The notes below the pieces were generated by a model that saw only the letters and a program-made list of their open reading frames with translations, had not been told where the DNA came from and did no database searches. Source: Propionimicrobium sp963511305 (GTDB lineage Bacteria > Actinomycetota > Actinomycetes > Propionibacteriales > Propionibacteriaceae). Taken from it: a DNA stretch of 24,106 nucleotides. Positions 7,243 to 14,658 of this stretch are shown in pieces. The stretch spans positions 1 through 24,106 of the forward strand of contig CAUPIJ010000027.1 in assembly GCA_963511305.1 (NCBI GenBank), written 5' to 3'. Within the stretch, counting starts at the first letter, position 1, and every line of letters starts with the position of its first letter. A program made the translations under genes and the position numbers.

Positions 7243-8177
7243 TGAATCCTTAAGTTATCGTACATTTCTAGCGTCTGGCTAGCGGCAGCCAGCGCGTCAG
7301 CGGCGAAGCGCTTGTCACTCACCCGTACGCTACCGCCGAGCCGCAGCAACATTGCGGTTAGCCAAGCCGGGCTGGCCACCTTAAACCTGGCCAACACACT
7401 GCCATCAGGGCGCTTTTCGACTATCTCACAAGGGTGGTATTCACAGATCCAGGTGGCTTCGGGAGCCAGCAGCAACTCGACGTCCTTGTCCTGCTCGAAC
7501 CAGTCGCCACTAGGCGGATTGCCGTGGTCGACGGCTGCCTCGTCGATGGCTTCGATGCTGACGACGCGGTCTAGCCGGTATACCCGCCAAGCGTCGGCCT
7601 CGATGCTCCAGGCCTGCAGATAGGCGACGCCGTCGCGAATCTGGATCTGCACCGGGTCGATCACAGGTTGAGTGGTGACCGCCCTGGACGCGCCGTCGTA
7701 GACCAGCTTCAAGCGCTGCTTACCGGCTATCGCCTGGCTCAGTTGGGCGCGGACTTCCTCTGTCCCGGAGGCTATCTCTACGTGTACCCCGCCATCTGTC
7801 CCGGTGAGCTGCTCCAGCTTGGCGAGTGCGGAATCAGCGGCCGTCGCCTGGGCTCCGGTAGCAGACTCTCTAACCACCGTCAGCGCAGCCTGCAGGCTCA
7901 TCGCCTCGTCGATGGTTAGTCGCAGCGGTCGAGTCAAGTACTCCGCATTACTCAGACGCACTATGCCGTCCTCCCGGGCGGCGTCCATGTCGATCTCAAT
8001 CAGATCGTCGGGATAGCCGCCGGGCAGGCCGCACATGAAGAGCGTTGCGAGATCCTTCAGAACCTGCCGCTTCGTGATGCCGAATGTCTTTGCTAACGAA
8101 CTGGTAGTGAGCAACTCGCCGCTTTGCGCCATCGGCAATATCGCCAACATCCTGGACAGCTGATCTTTATGCTTCAT
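7239..8177 (-). CDS. pafC: PafC, WYL-domain DNA-damage transcription activator
   Basis: Second half of the PafBC heterodimer, which in mycobacteria activates DNA-repair promoters independently of LexA. The protein has an N-terminal winged helix-turn-helix (about residues 6-55), a WYL domain (about 155-215) and a C-terminal WCX-like domain. The WYL signature is degenerate (VAYLQAW), which is common in the PafC partner. The start is uncertain. The ATG at 8177 is chosen because it has the smaller overlap with pafB (11 bp); in-frame GTG codons at 8186 and 8183 are alternatives that add two or three residues. No clear Shine-Dalgarno precedes any of them, which fits translational coupling to pafB. 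The stop overlaps the helY ATG. Confidence 0.9.
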   Translation of the reverse strand: MKHKDQLSRMLAILPMAQSGELLTTSSLAKTFGITKRQVLKDLATLFMCGLPGGYPDDLIEIDMDAAREDGIVRLSNAEYLTRPLRLTIDEAMSLQAALTVVRESATGAQATAADSALAKLEQLTGTDGGVHVEIASGTEEVRAQLSQAIAGKQRLKLVYDGASRAVTTQPVIDPVQIQIRDGVAYLQAWSIEADAWRVYRLDRVVSIEAIDEAAVDHGNPPSGDWFEQDKDVELLLAPEATWICEYHPCEIVEKRPDGSVLARFKVASPAWLTAMLLRLGGSVRVSDKRFAADALAAASQTLEMYDNLRIQ

Positions 8178-9132
8178 TTGCACCACCGTGCGCCGAAACC
8201 ACCTCGCGGAGCCTGGCTATCACACGATCCCGCAGCTCCGCAGGCTCAAGCACGAGCACCTGGGAGCCGAAGCTAGCTATCTCGCTGGTCGCGTTGTTAG
8301 GCAGTTTCATCCGCCATGCCGCAAAGCCATCCGGCAACTCGCCTGGCCAATCGACTCGCTCACCGCGCCTGCGCAGCGCAGGGGCGCGGGATTCCCTGAT
8401 CGCCAGCACCGCCTCACCGAAATCCGAGCTCGGGGCAATGCTCTCGACCATCTCTTTCAGAGACTGCTCATCGGGAATCTCGTATTCGACCTGCTCTAAG
8501 AGCTGCACAGCAGAAGAGATCCTGTTCAGCCTGAAGATCCGCGAGCCCTGGCGATCGATATCGTAGCCGAGCAAATACCAGATATTAGAACGCATCACCA
8601 ACCGCCAGGGCTGCACGACGCGCTTCTCGGGCTTGCCGCGATACTCGAAGCTAATCTGCCGTCTTTCGGTGAGCGCGGACCAGATCGGGTCGAAAACTGC
8701 CGCGTCTACACTGACCTCGCTTCGCACGATCGCTTCACCGCTCGAGTCGATTCCCGCGCCGCCGGCCTGCAGCTTTAACAGCGCGTTGCCGGCATGATCT
8801 GCCGCACTAGCCTGCTGCCAAACGCCCGCCGCTAGCGAGAGCAGCGCGGTCTCGTCCTCGGTGAACTGGATCTCGGGCAGCTCGTAGTCGCTGCGGTTGA
8901 TTCGGTAGCCAATCTCGTCGGCAAAGAACGCTGAATTGCTGCCGGTGACGATCGGCACACCGCGTGCGCGCAGCTCGTCCTTGTCACGCTCGAATGTACG
9001 ATCAAAATTTTGGTCGCTCAGATCTCGATAGCCCTCGATGTGCTCACGGATCTCGTCCCTGGAAACGAATCTTTTGGCCGAGAGCAACATGATGGTTAGG
9101 TTCATCAACCGTTCAGACTTTTTCTGAGCCAT
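8167..9132 (-). CDS. pafB: PafB, WYL-domain DNA-damage transcription activator
   Basis: First half of PafBC. The 321 residues contain an N-terminal HTH (about 5-60), a WYL domain with the motif at 185-187 (SNIWYLLGYD) and the conserved RIFRLNRI strand, then a C-terminal WCX domain. WYL domains are thought to sense single-stranded nucleic acid and switch the HTH regulator. Despite the name (proteasome accessory factor), PafBC acts in the DNA-damage response, and no pafA, prcBA or pup is in view. A -10 box TAGATT (9139-9144) is six bases before the ATG, without a ribosome binding site, so a leaderless transcript is likely. The gene is divergent from gluQ across 92 bp. Confidence 0.93.
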   Translation of the reverse strand: MAQKKSERLMNLTIMLLSAKRFVSRDEIREHIEGYRDLSDQNFDRTFERDKDELRARGVPIVTGSNSAFFADEIGYRINRSDYELPEIQFTEDETALLSLAAGVWQQASAADHAGNALLKLQAGGAGIDSSGEAIVRSEVSVDAAVFDPIWSALTERRQISFEYRGKPEKRVVQPWRLVMRSNIWYLLGYDIDRQGSRIFRLNRISSAVQLLEQVEYEIPDEQSLKEMVESIAPSSDFGEAVLAIRESRAPALRRRGERVDWPGELPDGFAAWRMKLPNNATSEIASFGSQVLVLEPAELRDRVIARLREVVSAHGGANEA

Positions 9133-9138
9133 GGCTCA

Positions 9139-9144
9139 AATCTA
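9139..9144 (-). promoter_or_regulatory. Candidate leaderless -10 box of pafB
   Basis: TAGATT on the minus strand stands six bases upstream of the pafB ATG, with no Shine-Dalgarno. No convincing -35 box was seen. It is supported mainly by the same arrangement at six other genes of the window. Confidence 0.45.
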
Positions 9145-9212
9145 CCAGCGTTAAGGAATGCATCCCGGAGCGTAGCGATAATCGGGAGCGGCCACGGCTA
9201 GCTCCGGGCGGC

Positions 9213-9218
9213 TAGGCT
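9213..9218 (+). promoter_or_regulatory. Candidate leaderless -10 box of gluQ
   Basis: TAGGCT on the plus strand ends six bases before the GTG start of gluQ; the six intervening bases (TGACGC) contain no ribosome binding site. The -35 region is not recognisable. Confidence 0.45.
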
Positions 9219-9224
9219 TGACGC

Positions 9225-10136
9225 GTGATCATCGGAAGATTCGCGCCCTCGCCCACCTCGGACCTGCACCTGGGCAACCTTCGCACCGCGCTGCTTGCCT
9301 GGCTATTCGCCAACGTGCCAGGCGGTGAGATGCTGCTGCGCATCGAGGATCTCGATCAGCAGCGGGTTTCCGCCGCCGGCAACGTGGCCGTGCGTCAGCT
9401 AGCCGATCTGCGCGGGTTGGGCATCGACTGGCCCCAACCCGTGCTTCGTCAGTCCGAGCGGCTCAAGATCTACCGACACTACGCGGCCGGGTTGGAGACC
9501 TACGAGTGCTTCTGTACTCGACGCGAGATCGCCGCAGCCTCGCAGGCTCCACACGGTGACTACCGTCCGTATCCGGGAACCTGCGCTAATCTGACCGAAG
9601 CACAGCGACACTCAAAACGCGAGACCCGCAAACCCGCGATCCGTGTGCGAGCCGAGGGCGCGGAGTTCACCGTCCACGACCTACACGCCGGCGATGTCAA
9701 CGGCGTAGTTGATGACTTCGTGCTGTTTAGGGCCGACGGCACACCGTCCTACAACCTGGCGGTGGTGGTGGACGACGGCCTGAGCTCTGTAAATCAGGTA
9801 GTCAGGGGCAGGGATCTGCTGGATTCATCGCCCCGTCAGGGTTGGCTGGCTGAAAGGCTCGGCTTTGTGGTGCCCAACTACGCGCACGTCGGCCTGGCGA
9901 TCAACGGCAACGGAGATCGCCTTGCCAAGCGCGACGGCGACGTCACCCTCCGCGATCTAGATGGCGACGGCAAGCTAGCCTTCGGCTTGATTTGCGAATC
10001 AGCTGGTCTACCCCAGGCCGATGACCCGCAGCAGCTAAAAAATCTCCTCGCCCTAACCGACTTGGTCAGCAACGAGGAGATTTGGAACGATTGGGTGGTC
10101 ACCGAGGATCTGATCAAACAGACCCGGAGATCTTAG
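9225..10136 (+). CDS. gluQ: Glutamyl-Q tRNA(Asp) synthetase
   Basis: A truncated class I glutamyl-tRNA synthetase paralogue (303 residues) that lacks the anticodon-binding domain. In E. coli it adds glutamate to queuosine-34 of tRNA-Asp. It starts MIIGRFAPSPTSDLHLGN, with the HIGH-type motif HLGN at 15-18 and the RIEDLD strand at 39-44. The zinc site of the family is complete: Cys95-x-Cys97, Tyr116 and Cys120. The KMSKS-equivalent is RLAKRDGDVTL. It is the only plus-strand gene, divergent from pafB. The GTG start has no Shine-Dalgarno but sits six bases after a TAGGCT box. The assigned role depends on queuosine being present in this organism, which the window does not show. Confidence 0.92.
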   Translation: MIIGRFAPSPTSDLHLGNLRTALLAWLFANVPGGEMLLRIEDLDQQRVSAAGNVAVRQLADLRGLGIDWPQPVLRQSERLKIYRHYAAGLETYECFCTRREIAAASQAPHGDYRPYPGTCANLTEAQRHSKRETRKPAIRVRAEGAEFTVHDLHAGDVNGVVDDFVLFRADGTPSYNLAVVVDDGLSSVNQVVRGRDLLDSSPRQGWLAERLGFVVPNYAHVGLAINGNGDRLAKRDGDVTLRDLDGDGKLAFGLICESAGLPQADDPQQLKNLLALTDLVSNEEIWNDWVVTEDLIKQTRRS

Positions 10137-10141
10137 TTTTT
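10105..10141 (+). terminator. Weak candidate terminator of gluQ
   Basis: AGGATCT (10105-10111) can pair with AGATCTT (10128-10134) with one G-U wobble across a 16-nt loop. The sequence then runs AG and five T (10137-10141). The stem overlaps the last gluQ codons and is short, so it is a weak candidate. It lies in the 21-bp gap between convergent gluQ and the FKBP gene. Confidence 0.3.
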
Positions 10142-10157
10142 CTGGATTAACCTGTTT

Positions 10158-11144
10158 TTAACCCTGCTTGGGCATCGGCTGGGTGAACAGGATATCGACC
10201 ACGCACGCCACCGAGGTGTTCGGCTCCAGCGGCGGGTTCGGGTTGCCCTTCGGATAAGCGACGGAACCGGGCAGCACGACAAGCACCCTGCTGCCCTCCT
10301 TCTTACCGACGAGTTGAGCCCACAGCGATTCCAGGGGCTTGGTTTGGGCGGCCTTGGCGTCGGTGGCGGGCTTGTTACCGTAGTCGTTCTGGTATTCCTT
10401 GCCCGCCCAGGTGGTGCAAACCGAATGCGAATTCAGGATGTCGCTGTCCGCTAGCTCGCGCCCCTTGCCCTCGATCAACACGGCAGAGGCGGCCGCCTTC
10501 GGCTCCGGCAGGCCGGCGATGTCGATAACGGGCTTGCCGTCCTGCTCGCTCACCTTGGGAAAGCTTGCTGGGGTGGCCATCTGGCCTGAGATGCTGCCCT
10601 GCTCGGTGCGAATGATGTCGACGACGAAGAAGAGCGTGTCACCAGGGTTGATGTTGGCTGCCGGCATGCCCTGCGGGTCATAGCCGTCCGAGCTAGTGGC
10701 AGCGATCAGCACACGGCTACCAACCTTCTTGCCAACCAGGCCCTTCTGGAAGCCCTTGATCACGCGGTCCAGCGGGAAGTAGACGCTGTCCGGCTTGCTG
10801 AAGCTCTCGTCGAAGGTATCGCCGCTGGTGCCGTTAATACCCATGTAGTTGACTTCGACGGTAGCGCTGCCGCTGGGCACCTCCGGGCCGTCGCCTTCGA
10901 CGATGACCTTGGTCATTGTCTCGTCCACCTTGACCGGGTATTCGATGCCCTCGACGGTGGGCTGTTCGCCGAAGTTATCGGAGACCTTTACATCGTCCAG
11001 TGAGGACAGGGTCTTCTGCTTCACGGTCGCCGAGGGATCGGCAGAGGCGGAAGCGCCATCATCGACCTGGCCACCGGAGCACGCGCTCAGCGTCATGGCC
11101 GCAATGGCGGCCGCGATTAAAACTTTTCCTAAATGATTCTGCAC
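10158..11144 (-). CDS. FKBP-type peptidyl-prolyl isomerase lipoprotein, two FKBP-like domains
   Basis: A secreted, membrane-anchored foldase candidate of 328 residues. The signal peptide ends in the lipobox LSAC with the lipidated Cys22, followed by an Asp/Ser/Ala-rich linker. Domain 1 (about 93-180) is a recognisable FKBP fold: VEVNYMG, DTFDES, FPLDRVIKGFQKGLVGKKVGSR and GDTLFFVVDI. Domain 2 (about 216-321) keeps the late part (LVGKKEGSRVLVVLP, then SVACVVDIL) but has lost much of the active-site pattern and has two cysteines, 243 and 314, that could form a disulfide. The start is GTG, 17 bp from the rluB stop, with TATCCT six bases upstream. FKBP genes lie near pafA/pafB in other actinobacteria; here gluQ separates it from pafB. 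Confidence 0.88.
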   Translation of the reverse strand: MQNHLGKVLIAAAIAAMTLSACSGGQVDDGASASADPSATVKQKTLSSLDDVKVSDNFGEQPTVEGIEYPVKVDETMTKVIVEGDGPEVPSGSATVEVNYMGINGTSGDTFDESFSKPDSVYFPLDRVIKGFQKGLVGKKVGSRVLIAATSSDGYDPQGMPAANINPGDTLFFVVDIIRTEQGSISGQMATPASFPKVSEQDGKPVIDIAGLPEPKAAASAVLIEGKGRELADSDILNSHSVCTTWAGKEYQNDYGNKPATDAKAAQTKPLESLWAQLVGKKEGSRVLVVLPGSVAYPKGNPNPPLEPNTSVACVVDILFTQPMPKQG

Positions 11145-11150
11145 TCTCGC

Positions 11151-11156
11151 AGGATA
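11151..11156 (-). promoter_or_regulatory. Candidate leaderless -10 box of the FKBP lipoprotein gene
   Basis: TATCCT on the minus strand stands six bases (GCGAGA) before the GTG. It lies in the 16-bp gap after rluB, so the FKBP gene may be transcribed on its own as well as by read-through. Confidence 0.5.
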
Positions 11157-11160
11157 GCCG

Positions 11161-11892
11161 TTATAGCTCCACGAGGTCTAAAAGCTCGCCGAGTTCTTTC
11201 CTAGTCAGCTCCCGGCTCTCCCCGACCTTCAGCCTGCCCAGCCGCACAGGGCCGATCTGAATCCGCGAGAGCCTGCGAACCGGGTGGCCGATGGCGTCGA
11301 ACATGCGACGCACGATTCGGTTGCGCCCCTCGTGCAGGGTGATCTCGACCATCGAGCGGGTCTCGACCCGCGAGACCAGCTTCACCTGGTCAGCGCTAGC
11401 CGGGCCGTCCTCGAGCGTGACTCCCTTCTTCAGCCGCTTCAGGGCCTGGTTTTCGATGCGTCCCTCACACTCCACCAGATAAACCTTCGGCACCTCATAG
11501 CTTGGGTGCGTCATGCGGTGGGTGAACTCGCCGTCGTTGGTCAGCAGCAGCAGACCCTCGGTATCGGTGTCTAAGCGGCCGACGTGGAATAGCCTAGTGC
11601 GATAATCCACGTAGTCAACCAGCGTTTGACGGCCCTGCGGGTCGTCCATTGTCGAGACCACGCCGCGTGGCTTATTAAAGACCACATAGAGATGCCTGCG
11701 TGCGGTGGGAATACGGGAGCCGTCGACACGGATCTCGTCTGTATTCGGGTCGACGCGCATGCCCTGGCGATTCACGATCTCGCCGTTGACCTCGACGCGA
11801 CCCTCCTCGATCATCTCTTCACTAGCTCGCCGGCTCGCGACACCTGCCTGAGCCAGCACTTTTTGCAGCCGGATCTTGTCTTCGTCGCTCAT
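11161..11892 (-). CDS. rluB: 23S rRNA pseudouridine synthase, RsuA/RluB family
   Basis: Isomerises a uridine to pseudouridine in rRNA, in the cytosol during ribosome assembly. The 243 residues begin with an S4 RNA-binding domain (about 7-55: RLQKVLAQAGVASRRASEEM). The RsuA-type catalytic domain follows, with the motif GRLDTDTEGLLLLTNDG and catalytic Asp108. The C-terminus carries HEGRNRIVRRMFDAIGHPV. The scpA-scpB-rluB order is widespread in Gram-positives and favours RluB specificity (helix 89 region of 23S) over RsuA or RluE/F, though the exact target cannot be read from the sequence. The ATG overlaps the scpB stop (ATGA), so the gene is translationally coupled. Confidence 0.92.
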   Translation of the reverse strand: MSDEDKIRLQKVLAQAGVASRRASEEMIEEGRVEVNGEIVNRQGMRVDPNTDEIRVDGSRIPTARRHLYVVFNKPRGVVSTMDDPQGRQTLVDYVDYRTRLFHVGRLDTDTEGLLLLTNDGEFTHRMTHPSYEVPKVYLVECEGRIENQALKRLKKGVTLEDGPASADQVKLVSRVETRSMVEITLHEGRNRIVRRMFDAIGHPVRRLSRIQIGPVRLGRLKVGESRELTRKELGELLDLVEL

Positions 11893-12542
11893 TCTTCTCC
11901 CTCTGAATTCTCTTTCATCGCAGCCCCAGGATTCTGCTCCACCAGCCCGGCAAGTTCCTGCTCCAGCAGATTCACGTCCGGCAACAGCGGCGCGATCGGC
12001 GGCAGATCCGTGAGGCTAGCCAAGCCTAGCCGCTCCAGGAAATAATCGGTGGTCGAGAGCATCGACGCGCCGGTCTGTTCGTCGTTGCCCTCCTGCACCA
12101 CAAGGCCGCGCGCGATCAGGGTGCGCACCACGCCATCGACGTTCACGCCTCGCACTGCAGAAACCCTGGAACGCGAAACCGGCTGCATGTATGCAATCAC
12201 GGCCAGCGTTTCGAGGCTAGCCTGGGTCAGCTTGTTCTGCTGTCCCTCCACGATCCAGGTCTTGATGACCTCGTCGTGCTCCGGCCTGGTTGCATAGCGC
12301 CAACCGCCCGCGATGTTGACCAGCTGGAAGCCCCGCCCGGTCTCGTCGTAGAACTCAGTCAATTCCTCGAGAGCCTGGGCAACGGCATCGTCGCTGGCGC
12401 GGGTGGCGTCGGCGAGGGCCTCGGGTGGCATCGGCTCGGTGGCCATCATTAGCAAAGCCTCGATCTGACCTCTTAGCGCCTCCGGTGCCGGTGCCTCGAA
12501 CCGCTCGGCGGCCTCATCGGAGCTTTCTATGCTCTCGCTCAT
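11889..12542 (-). CDS. scpB: Segregation and condensation protein B
   Basis: Regulatory (kite) subunit of the SMC-ScpAB condensin. It forms a dimer of winged-helix domains that binds ScpA and helps organise the chromosome. At 217 residues it has a disordered acidic N-terminus, two winged-helix units (about 22-180) with the family segment KLTQASLETLAVIAYMQPVS, and a Gln/Glu-rich tail. The ATG overlaps the scpA stop and its stop overlaps the rluB ATG (both ATGA), so scpA-scpB-rluB are tightly coupled. SMC itself is not in the window. Confidence 0.95.
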   Translation of the reverse strand: MSESIESSDEAAERFEAPAPEALRGQIEALLMMATEPMPPEALADATRASDDAVAQALEELTEFYDETGRGFQLVNIAGGWRYATRPEHDEVIKTWIVEGQQNKLTQASLETLAVIAYMQPVSRSRVSAVRGVNVDGVVRTLIARGLVVQEGNDEQTGASMLSTTDYFLERLGLASLTDLPPIAPLLPDVNLLEQELAGLVEQNPGAAMKENSEGEE

Positions 12543-13366
12543 TCGTCTTCCTTCTCGTCAAATTCGCCGCTCAGCAAGACCTCGCCGTCCTCGCGACCTG
12601 TCCAGTGAACGGTCAGCTCCCCCAGCGGGGTCAACTGCTCAAACGCAACCTGCTTCTGGCGAAACAGCTCTAGCAGCGCAAGAAACCGGGCCACGGTGTG
12701 CAGTCGGTCGGCGTCCGCGCAGAGCGCCATAAAGCTCAGCGTCTTGGCGGAACGCAACCTATTCACTACCTTTTGGCCCTCTTCCTGCACGCTTACCTGC
12801 ACGACGTGCAGCTGACTGAGCGGCATCTCCGGAGCCTCGATTGGGGTGAATACCTTGACCGCGATCTTCACGAAGCGCTCCAGCCCGCCAGGAAATTGGG
12901 GCTCGGGAAGCACGTCGCTGAATTTCTCGTCCAGGCCGCCAGGGCGAAAATGCACAAGTTCGGCGGCATCGATGCGGGAGGCGAACCACTTGGACATCTC
13001 CTTGTAGGCCCGGTACTGCAACAGCCTGGCGAACAGCAGGTCGCGGGCTGCCAGGATTTCCAGATCCTCCTCATCCTCGACCTCACCCTTGGGCAGCAGT
13101 CTGGCCGCTTTCAGGTCAAGCAGGGTGGCAGCAACCAACAAGAATTGGCTTGTCGTAGCCAAGTCCCAGACCTTCGTGCCGGCCTTGGCGTGCGCCACGA
13201 ATTCGTCAGTCACCTCACTGAGCGCGATCTCGGTGACGTCCAGGCGCCGCTTCGAGATCAGCTGCAACAGCAGGTCGAACGGGCCCTCGAAGTTATCGAG
13301 CGTGACCGTAAAAGGGTTGCCCTCGAGGTCAACAAAACTGTGGTCTTCTGCCACGGCGTTCGCCAT
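12539..13366 (-). CDS. scpA: Segregation and condensation protein A (kleisin)
   Basis: The kleisin that bridges the SMC heads and binds ScpB. The 275 residues begin with the diagnostic FTVTLDNFEGPFDLLLQLI; the helical N-terminal domain, a Glu-rich middle (GEVEDEEDLEIL) and a C-terminal winged helix follow. The ATG is one base after the stop of the ribbon-helix-helix-like gene, preceded by a GGAGCAGGA-type ribosome binding site. The operon order is parA, RHH-like gene, scpA, scpB, rluB. Confidence 0.96.
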   Translation of the reverse strand: MANAVAEDHSFVDLEGNPFTVTLDNFEGPFDLLLQLISKRRLDVTEIALSEVTDEFVAHAKAGTKVWDLATTSQFLLVAATLLDLKAARLLPKGEVEDEEDLEILAARDLLFARLLQYRAYKEMSKWFASRIDAAELVHFRPGGLDEKFSDVLPEPQFPGGLERFVKIAVKVFTPIEAPEMPLSQLHVVQVSVQEEGQKVVNRLRSAKTLSFMALCADADRLHTVARFLALLELFRQKQVAFEQLTPLGELTVHWTGREDGEVLLSGEFDEKEDE

Positions 13367-13367
13367 A

Positions 13368-13721
13368 TTATTCCTGCTCCAGCATCTTGACGACGCTGGC
13401 CTGCCTGCCTAGCTCGTCCAGCTCGTCGAGGGCCAGCGCAACAGCGGCCCTGACGAGCTTTCCGCGGTCAACCCGCAGCCCGTACTCGGCCTTCAGCTTC
13501 AATCGGGCCTGCTCAAGCGCCAGCAACTGCTCGCTGGAGATGTAGACGGTGATCTTCTCGTCGTGCTTCGGCTTGGCGGGCTCCGGCGTGGCCTCTGCTG
13601 GCTGCTGCCCTGCCGCTTCCGGTTGCGCGCCCTTCGTCTCCCTGAACAGCTCGCTGGCACCGGGCAAGTCCGAAGTCTTGGCCTCCAGGCTCGCCGCGAT
13701 AGGGCTGCGATCTACTCGCAT
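13368..13721 (-). CDS. Small ribbon-helix-helix-like protein between parA and scpA
   Basis: A 117-residue protein not assigned to a named family. Residues 1-54 are Ala/Pro/Glu-rich and probably disordered. Residues 56-103 read as strand (KITVYIS), helix (SSEQLLALEQARLKLKAEY), a basic turn (GLRVDRG) and helix (KLVRAAVALALDELDEL), which fits a ribbon-helix-helix DNA-binding fold. The ATG lies inside the end of parA (10-bp overlap), with GGGAGG about ten bases upstream, and the stop is one base from the scpA ATG. The position between a ParA ATPase and condensin genes suggests a DNA-binding or ParA-regulating partner, like the RHH partners of plasmid ParA proteins. That is an inference from fold and context. 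Confidence 0.8.
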   Translation of the reverse strand: MRVDRSPIAASLEAKTSDLPGASELFRETKGAQPEAAGQQPAEATPEPAKPKHDEKITVYISSEQLLALEQARLKLKAEYGLRVDRGKLVRAAVALALDELDELGRQASVVKMLEQE

Positions 13722-14596
13722 CGGGCGATAACCTCCCTAGCCAGCTGGCGATAGGCGTCCGCCCCCGGCGACGCTGGCGCGTAACTGGTGATCGGCTCGC
13801 CCGCGACGGTGGTTTCTGGGAACCTGACGGTGCGTTTGATGATCGTGTGGAAAACCTTGTCGCCAAAAGCCTCGATGATCCGCTCGAAGACCTCGCGGGT
13901 GTGGATCGTGCGGGTGTCCACCATGGTCGGCAGGATGCCGAGCAGGTCGAGCTCGGGGTTAAGCCGATCCTTGACCTTGTTAATGGTGTCGTAGAGCAAG
14001 GCCACGCCGCGCAGCGCGAAGAACTCACATTCCAGCGGCACCAGCGCCCAATTCGAGGCAGTCAGCGCGTTCACGGTGAGCAGCCCAAGCGAGGGCGCAC
14101 AGTCGATGATGATGTAGTCGTAACGATCGCGAACCTTGTAGAGCAGCCTCTTCAGGGTCAGCTCGCGGGCTACCTCGCTGACCAGCTGAATCTCTGCCGC
14201 CGACAGATCGATGTTTGCGGGCAACAGGTCGCAGCCGGGAGCGGCATCGGGGATCACGACGTCGTCGAAGCTGTACTGATTGGACAGCAGCAGGTTATAG
14301 ACGGATAGCTCCAGCGTGTGCGGGTTCACTCCCAGGCCAACAGACAGCGAGCCCTGCGGATCGAAATCAACCAGCAGAACCTTGCGGCCGGTCTCGGCGA
14401 TGGTCGCCCCGAGGTTGATGCTGCTGGTGGTCTTGCCCACACCGCCCTTCTGGTTGGTCATCGAGATCACGATGGCGTTCTTTGGGCCGGGTGCAGGCGG
14501 TTGTGGCTGCGGATAATCCGGAATCGGACGGCCAGCCAGGTCTACGTTCTCGTCGACTTCTGGTTGTTCCGGCATTTCGAAGAGCTCATCACTCAT
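13712..14596 (-). CDS. parA: ParA/Soj family ATPase
   Basis: Deviant Walker A ATPase of the chromosome and plasmid partition family (294 residues). An N-terminal tail of about 40 residues is acidic and then Pro-rich (DYPQPQPPAPGPK). KGGVGKTT follows at 50-57, then LVDFDPQGS and the DYIIIDCAPSLGLLT Walker B segment. The ATG at 14596 is six bases after AGGAG; a GTG three bases further upstream is too close to that site. This is probably the second, scpAB-linked ParA of actinobacteria (as Rv1708) and not the oriC-linked ParA with ParB. It heads the parA-RHH-scpA-scpB-rluB operon. Confidence 0.93.
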   Translation of the reverse strand: MSDELFEMPEQPEVDENVDLAGRPIPDYPQPQPPAPGPKNAIVISMTNQKGGVGKTTSSINLGATIAETGRKVLLVDFDPQGSLSVGLGVNPHTLELSVYNLLLSNQYSFDDVVIPDAAPGCDLLPANIDLSAAEIQLVSEVARELTLKRLLYKVRDRYDYIIIDCAPSLGLLTVNALTASNWALVPLECEFFALRGVALLYDTINKVKDRLNPELDLLGILPTMVDTRTIHTREVFERIIEAFGDKVFHTIIKRTVRFPETTVAGEPITSYAPASPGADAYRQLAREVIARCE

Positions 14597-14658
14597 CACA
14601 CGCTCCTAAAAACTCGTCTGCTACAAGATTAGTCGACAAGTCTGCTTTTTCGTACTGG

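Noticed and set aside
9133..9224. A tRNA or small RNA in the divergent pafB-gluQ gap
   Set aside because: No cloverleaf, no T-loop consensus (GGTTCGA); 92 bp is fully explained by two divergent promoters.
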